Positions 22,891 to 25,039 of a stretch of DNA of 25,039 nt are shown here, in pieces. Source of the stretch: DATJGR01 sp032124855 (GTDB taxonomy: Bacteria; Pseudomonadota; Gammaproteobacteria; Pseudomonadales; Azotimanducaceae); the NCBI GenBank assembly GCA_032124855.1, contig JAQBCT010000334.1, forward strand, positions 1-25,039. The letters are read 5' to 3'. Each line of letters starts with the position of its first letter. Position 1 is the first letter of the stretch. The notes beneath the pieces are model-generated. The model did no database searches. It saw nothing but the letters and a program-made list of their open reading frames with translations, and was not told the DNA's origin. The position numbers were made by a program, and so were the translations under genes.

Positions 22891-23727
22891 CTACAGGATG
22901 TAGCCGTCTCCAGACGCCCGCACCGTGATATCGCCAATCGATACGCCCCAGGGCTGATCGATGGCATAAATGATCTGGTCAGCCAGGTGCGCAGGCTCCA
23001 GCGCGTAGTACTCGATATGGTTCGAATCTGAATACTCGGCGGGCAGTTCGCCCGCGGCATGGGCCTGCATCATCTGCAGATAGCGTGGCGCATTGTGCCC
23101 GAGGATGCCCACGAGTGCCGCCTGGTTGATGATGCCCGCGCCGAGAGCGGTACCCGGCACGCCGGTGGGTTTGACGATCGTCACCTTGATCTTGCCCTGG
23201 GATTCCATGCGCAACGACTCGGAGAGAAAATTCACGGCCGCCTTGCTGGCGCCGTACACGGCGGCGCCGACCACGGGAAAATTGCCGTAGATGGATGACA
23301 AATTGACGATGTGACCGCGCCCCTGGGCGATCATCGTATCGTGCACCGCGAGGATGCCGTTCAGTACGCCCTTGATGTTGATGTCTATACAACGATCCCA
23401 CGCGGCCGCGGCCTGGGCGTGATCCGCGTAGAAGGCCAGCGGCATGATGCCGGCATTGTTCACCAGCACGTCAATACATCCGAAGCGTTCGATGGTGCGC
23501 TTCGCCAGCGCGTCCATCTGCGCGCGCTGCGTCACGTCGGTGACCACGCCTTCAGCGCTGCCACCCGCTTTGACGATGCCAGTGGTGACTGCCTCCAGCT
23601 GTTGCCCGTTGACATCCGCGCACACGATTTTCGCTCCACGTGCGGCAGCCTTTTCACTCACGAGCCGACCGAATCCGCCGGCGGCGCCCGTGACGATGAT
23701 GACTTTATCCCTCAGGTGATCATCCAT
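22891..23727 (-). CDS. Short-chain dehydrogenase/reductase
   Basis: This 278-residue classical SDR has TGAAGGFG at 13-20, Asp38 after the second strand (CADVN, suggesting NAD), NNAG at 90-93 and the catalytic Ser144/145, Tyr158 and Lys162 (YGASK). The C-terminal part is longer than usual and includes HAAGELPAEYSDSN and a final VSIGDITVRASG strand pair. It is the promoter-proximal gene of the minus-strand operon SDR, ligase, crotonase, SDR; 31 nt separate it from the ligase gene. It is divergent from the AhpD-like selenoprotein gene, with 82 bp between the two starts, so the two transcripts probably share a control region. Confidence 0.92.
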   Translation of the reverse strand: MDDHLRDKVIIVTGAAGGFGRLVSEKAAARGAKIVCADVNGQQLEAVTTGIVKAGGSAEGVVTDVTQRAQMDALAKRTIERFGCIDVLVNNAGIMPLAFYADHAQAAAAWDRCIDINIKGVLNGILAVHDTMIAQGRGHIVNLSSIYGNFPVVGAAVYGASKAAVNFLSESLRMESQGKIKVTIVKPTGVPGTALGAGIINQAALVGILGHNAPRYLQMMQAHAAGELPAEYSDSNHIEYYALEPAHLADQIIYAIDQPWGVSIGDITVRASGDGYIL

Positions 23728-23809
23728 AGTGATGCATCCGTTAGTGGTGCCGTGCGCGGCAAGATGTTGTATACCGGCAACGCAGCCGGCCCATCAAGGA
23801 AAAACGAGC

Positions 23810-25018
23810 ATGGTCGCGTTCAACTACGCACAAGCACCGTACCCGATACGGCAGGACATGCCGGATGCGTATCGCGCGATCTGGCAGATGCTGAGCAAGC
23901 CGGGCAACTGGTGGGCCGCGGAGGATCGCCTGGCCATCGCCACCGAGTCACGCAATGCGCGTGAATGCGCGTTGTGCGCACAGCGTAAGGCTGCACTCTC
24001 ACCCTTCGCTATCGACGGCAGCCACCGCACCAGCACGAATCTGCCGGACGTCGCCGTGGATGCCGTGCACCGGCTCACCACCGATCCATCGCGTCTGACC
24101 CGCGCCTGGCTCGAATCGACCTATGTCGCCGGTATGACGGATGCAAAGTATGTGGAACTGCTCGGCATCGTCGTTGCCGTCATCAGCATCGATGCCTTTC
24201 ATCGCGCGTTGGGTTTGCCCCTCGAGCCGCTGCCGCCGCCCCAGCCGGGCGATCCGGATGGTTATCGGCCGCCCGGCGCGAAAGAATCCGGCGCCTGGGT
24301 GCCCACGATACAGCCCGCCGATCTCACCGCGGCAGAGGCGGATCTGTACGGCGGCGGGACGCGTACAGGCAACGTGCTCGCCGCGATGAGCCTGGTTCCG
24401 GACGCCGTACGGATGCTGATGACCTTGAGTTCGGTGCAGTACCTGATCGATGTACCGGACCCGCTGGCCAATGGCAATCGCGCATTGAATCGCCCCCAGA
24501 TCGAATTGTTGGCGGGCAGAGTGTCCTCGCTCAGCAACTGTTTCTACTGAACCAGCTCTCATTCATTACTGCTCCGTGTGAGCAGTCAGGCCCTCGGTAG
24601 CGAAGTAGATCTGACCAGCATCGTCGACGGCAGCCGCGTGGACAGCGGTGTGAGGGGCGGCGCGGCGTTGCTCGAATTCGCCGAGGCCGCATTGACCGAT
24701 GACACGGCAGTCATCGCTTCGGCGCGCGATCGCGTTGCGCGTGAACTCGGCGAGGCGGCCGCCGTGGATGCAGCCGGTGTCATCGCAAATTTTCAGCGCA
24801 TGGTGCGCATCGCCGACGCCACGGGAATTCCGCTCGATGCGCCCGTCGTGATGATCACGCAGGGCATTCGCGACGAACTCGGTCTGAATGACTATGCAGC
24901 TGCAGTGAATACACCAGCGTTGAGCTGGCCGAGGAAAATCATGGGGCGCGTGCTGCAACCGCTGGTGCCGACGCTGCTGATCCGCATGGCGAAATCCATG
25001 CGGCGGGGGTCGGAGTAA
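23810..25018 (+). CDS. AhpD-like (carboxymuconolactone decarboxylase family) selenoprotein, CxxU
   Basis: Read with TGA 24548-24550 as selenocysteine, this is one 402-residue protein. The frame has no other stop from 23810 to the TAA at 25016-25018. Around the TGA, residues fit the AhpD catalytic motif exactly: Glu232, 11 residues, Cys244, Phe-Tyr, Sec247, Thr-Ser-Ser, His251. In mycobacterial AhpD these are Glu118, Cys130, Cys133 and His137, so Sec replaces the His-activated redox cysteine. A bSECIS-like hairpin follows the TGA. An N-terminal CxxC (Cys53, Cys56 in RECALCAQRK) suggests a second, degenerate AhpD-like half. The likely role is a thiol/selenol peroxidase or reductase. AAGGA at 23796-23800 places ATG 23810; no signal peptide is visible. 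It is divergent from the acyl-CoA ligase operon. The alternative is a pseudogene with a TGC/TGT-to-TGA change, but the hairpin argues against it. Confidence 0.85.
24548..24550 (+). other. In-frame TGA, probable selenocysteine codon 247
   Basis: The TGA follows AACTGTTTCTAC (Asn-Cys-Phe-Tyr) and precedes codons for Thr-Ser-Ser-His. It is the only stop in 403 codons. Its position is that of the second Cys of the AhpD CxxC motif, the residue most often replaced by selenocysteine in redox families. Read as a normal stop it would leave a protein without its catalytic second residue or His. Confidence 0.85.
24568..24586 (+). promoter_or_regulatory. bSECIS-like hairpin downstream of the TGA
   Basis: ACTGCTC (24568-24574) pairs perfectly with GAGCAGT (24580-24586) around the loop CGTGT. 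The stem starts 17 nt after the TGA, and the loop G is 26 nt after it. Bacterial SECIS elements are coding-region hairpins just after the UGA with a small loop that carries a G among its first two bases, recognised by SelB. In E. coli fdhF the key loop bases are G and U; here the loop is CGUGU. Position, size and loop all fit. Confidence 0.82.
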
Positions 25019-25039
25019 AGGGTCGGAGTAAAGGGTCGG
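25007..25039. repeat. 13-bp tandem repeat over the selenoprotein stop codon
   Basis: GGGTCGGAGTAAA occurs at 25007-25019 and 25020-25032, and the next seven bases (25033-25039) begin a third copy cut by the window edge. The first copy contains the TAA stop of the AhpD-like gene, so the last codons (Gly-Ser-Glu-stop) come from the repeat. Short GGGTC(A/G)GAGTAAA units like this are common at the edges of dispersed repeats in proteobacteria; what follows cannot be seen. Confidence 0.85.

Noticed and set aside
23729..23809. Upstream extension of the selenoprotein gene to GTG 23729
   Set aside because: The extra 27 residues look unlike the family N-terminus and fill most of the divergent promoter region. 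AAGGA before ATG 23810 marks a better start.
24578..25018. A separate gene starting with GTG 24578 after the TGA
   Set aside because: It is in the same frame as the upstream stretch, has no clear ribosome-binding site, would start inside the hairpin loop, and would separate the catalytic Cys from its His partner. A single selenoprotein explains more.

Overview
The window is a GC-rich, gene-dense stretch of a bacterial chromosome. The resistance-nodulation-division (RND) efflux genes, GcvA-type LysR regulator, ergothioneine genes, catabolic acyl-CoA genes and REP-type palindromes all point to Proteobacteria. A gammaproteobacterium of the Nevskiales/Steroidobacterales/Xanthomonadales kind is my guess; no rRNA or marker gene is present to fix it. 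No tRNA, rRNA, CRISPR array, insertion sequence or prophage was seen.

Layout. (1) 2-2588 (+): the 3' end of an osmoprotectant-type ABC permease, then egtB and egtD, the two core ergothioneine enzymes. (2) 2585-6031: a GcvA-like LysR gene broken by an in-frame amber codon, a lone winged-helix regulator, a small exported JAMM-motif (DUF4329-like) protein, and an unusual protein joining a response-regulator receiver domain to a membrane helix and an extracytoplasmic domain. (3) 6173-10071 (-): a three-subunit xanthine-dehydrogenase-family molybdenum hydroxylase in the order FAD, 2Fe-2S, Mo, followed by a MoaD-like protein whose start overlaps the stop of the Mo subunit. (4) 10377-12668 (+): acyl-CoA dehydrogenase, SnoaL-like protein and an exported chalcone-isomerase-like protein. 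(5) 12690-14428 (-): a NUDT19-like NUDIX hydrolase and a metallo-beta-lactamase-fold hydrolase. (6) 14671-19672 (+): a TetR-RND efflux operon with 4-base overlaps and a likely autoregulatory operator. (7) 19692-23727 (-): a tight catabolic operon of two short-chain dehydrogenases, an AMP-dependent acyl-CoA ligase and a crotonase. (8) 23810-25018 (+): divergent from that operon, a two-part AhpD-like gene interrupted only by one in-frame TGA.

The most important observation is the last one. The TGA at 24548-24550 falls exactly where the second cysteine of the AhpD redox motif should be (E-x11-C-x2-[TGA]-x3-H). The frame stays open for 155 codons afterwards. A perfect 7-bp hairpin with loop CGUGU begins 17 nt after the TGA, as expected for a bacterial SECIS element. 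I read the gene as one 402-residue selenoprotein with a CxxU redox centre, not two genes and not a pseudogene.

Repeats include two REP doublets (REPINs) sharing the core GGGGCTTCAGCCCC, a GGTGCC-type palindromic cluster upstream of the acyl-CoA dehydrogenase, and a 13-bp tandem repeat running over the selenoprotein stop codon to the end of the window. Functionally, the genes combine redox protection (ergothioneine, AhpD-like selenoprotein), acyl-CoA catabolism of an unidentified substrate, a molybdenum hydroxylase and efflux.
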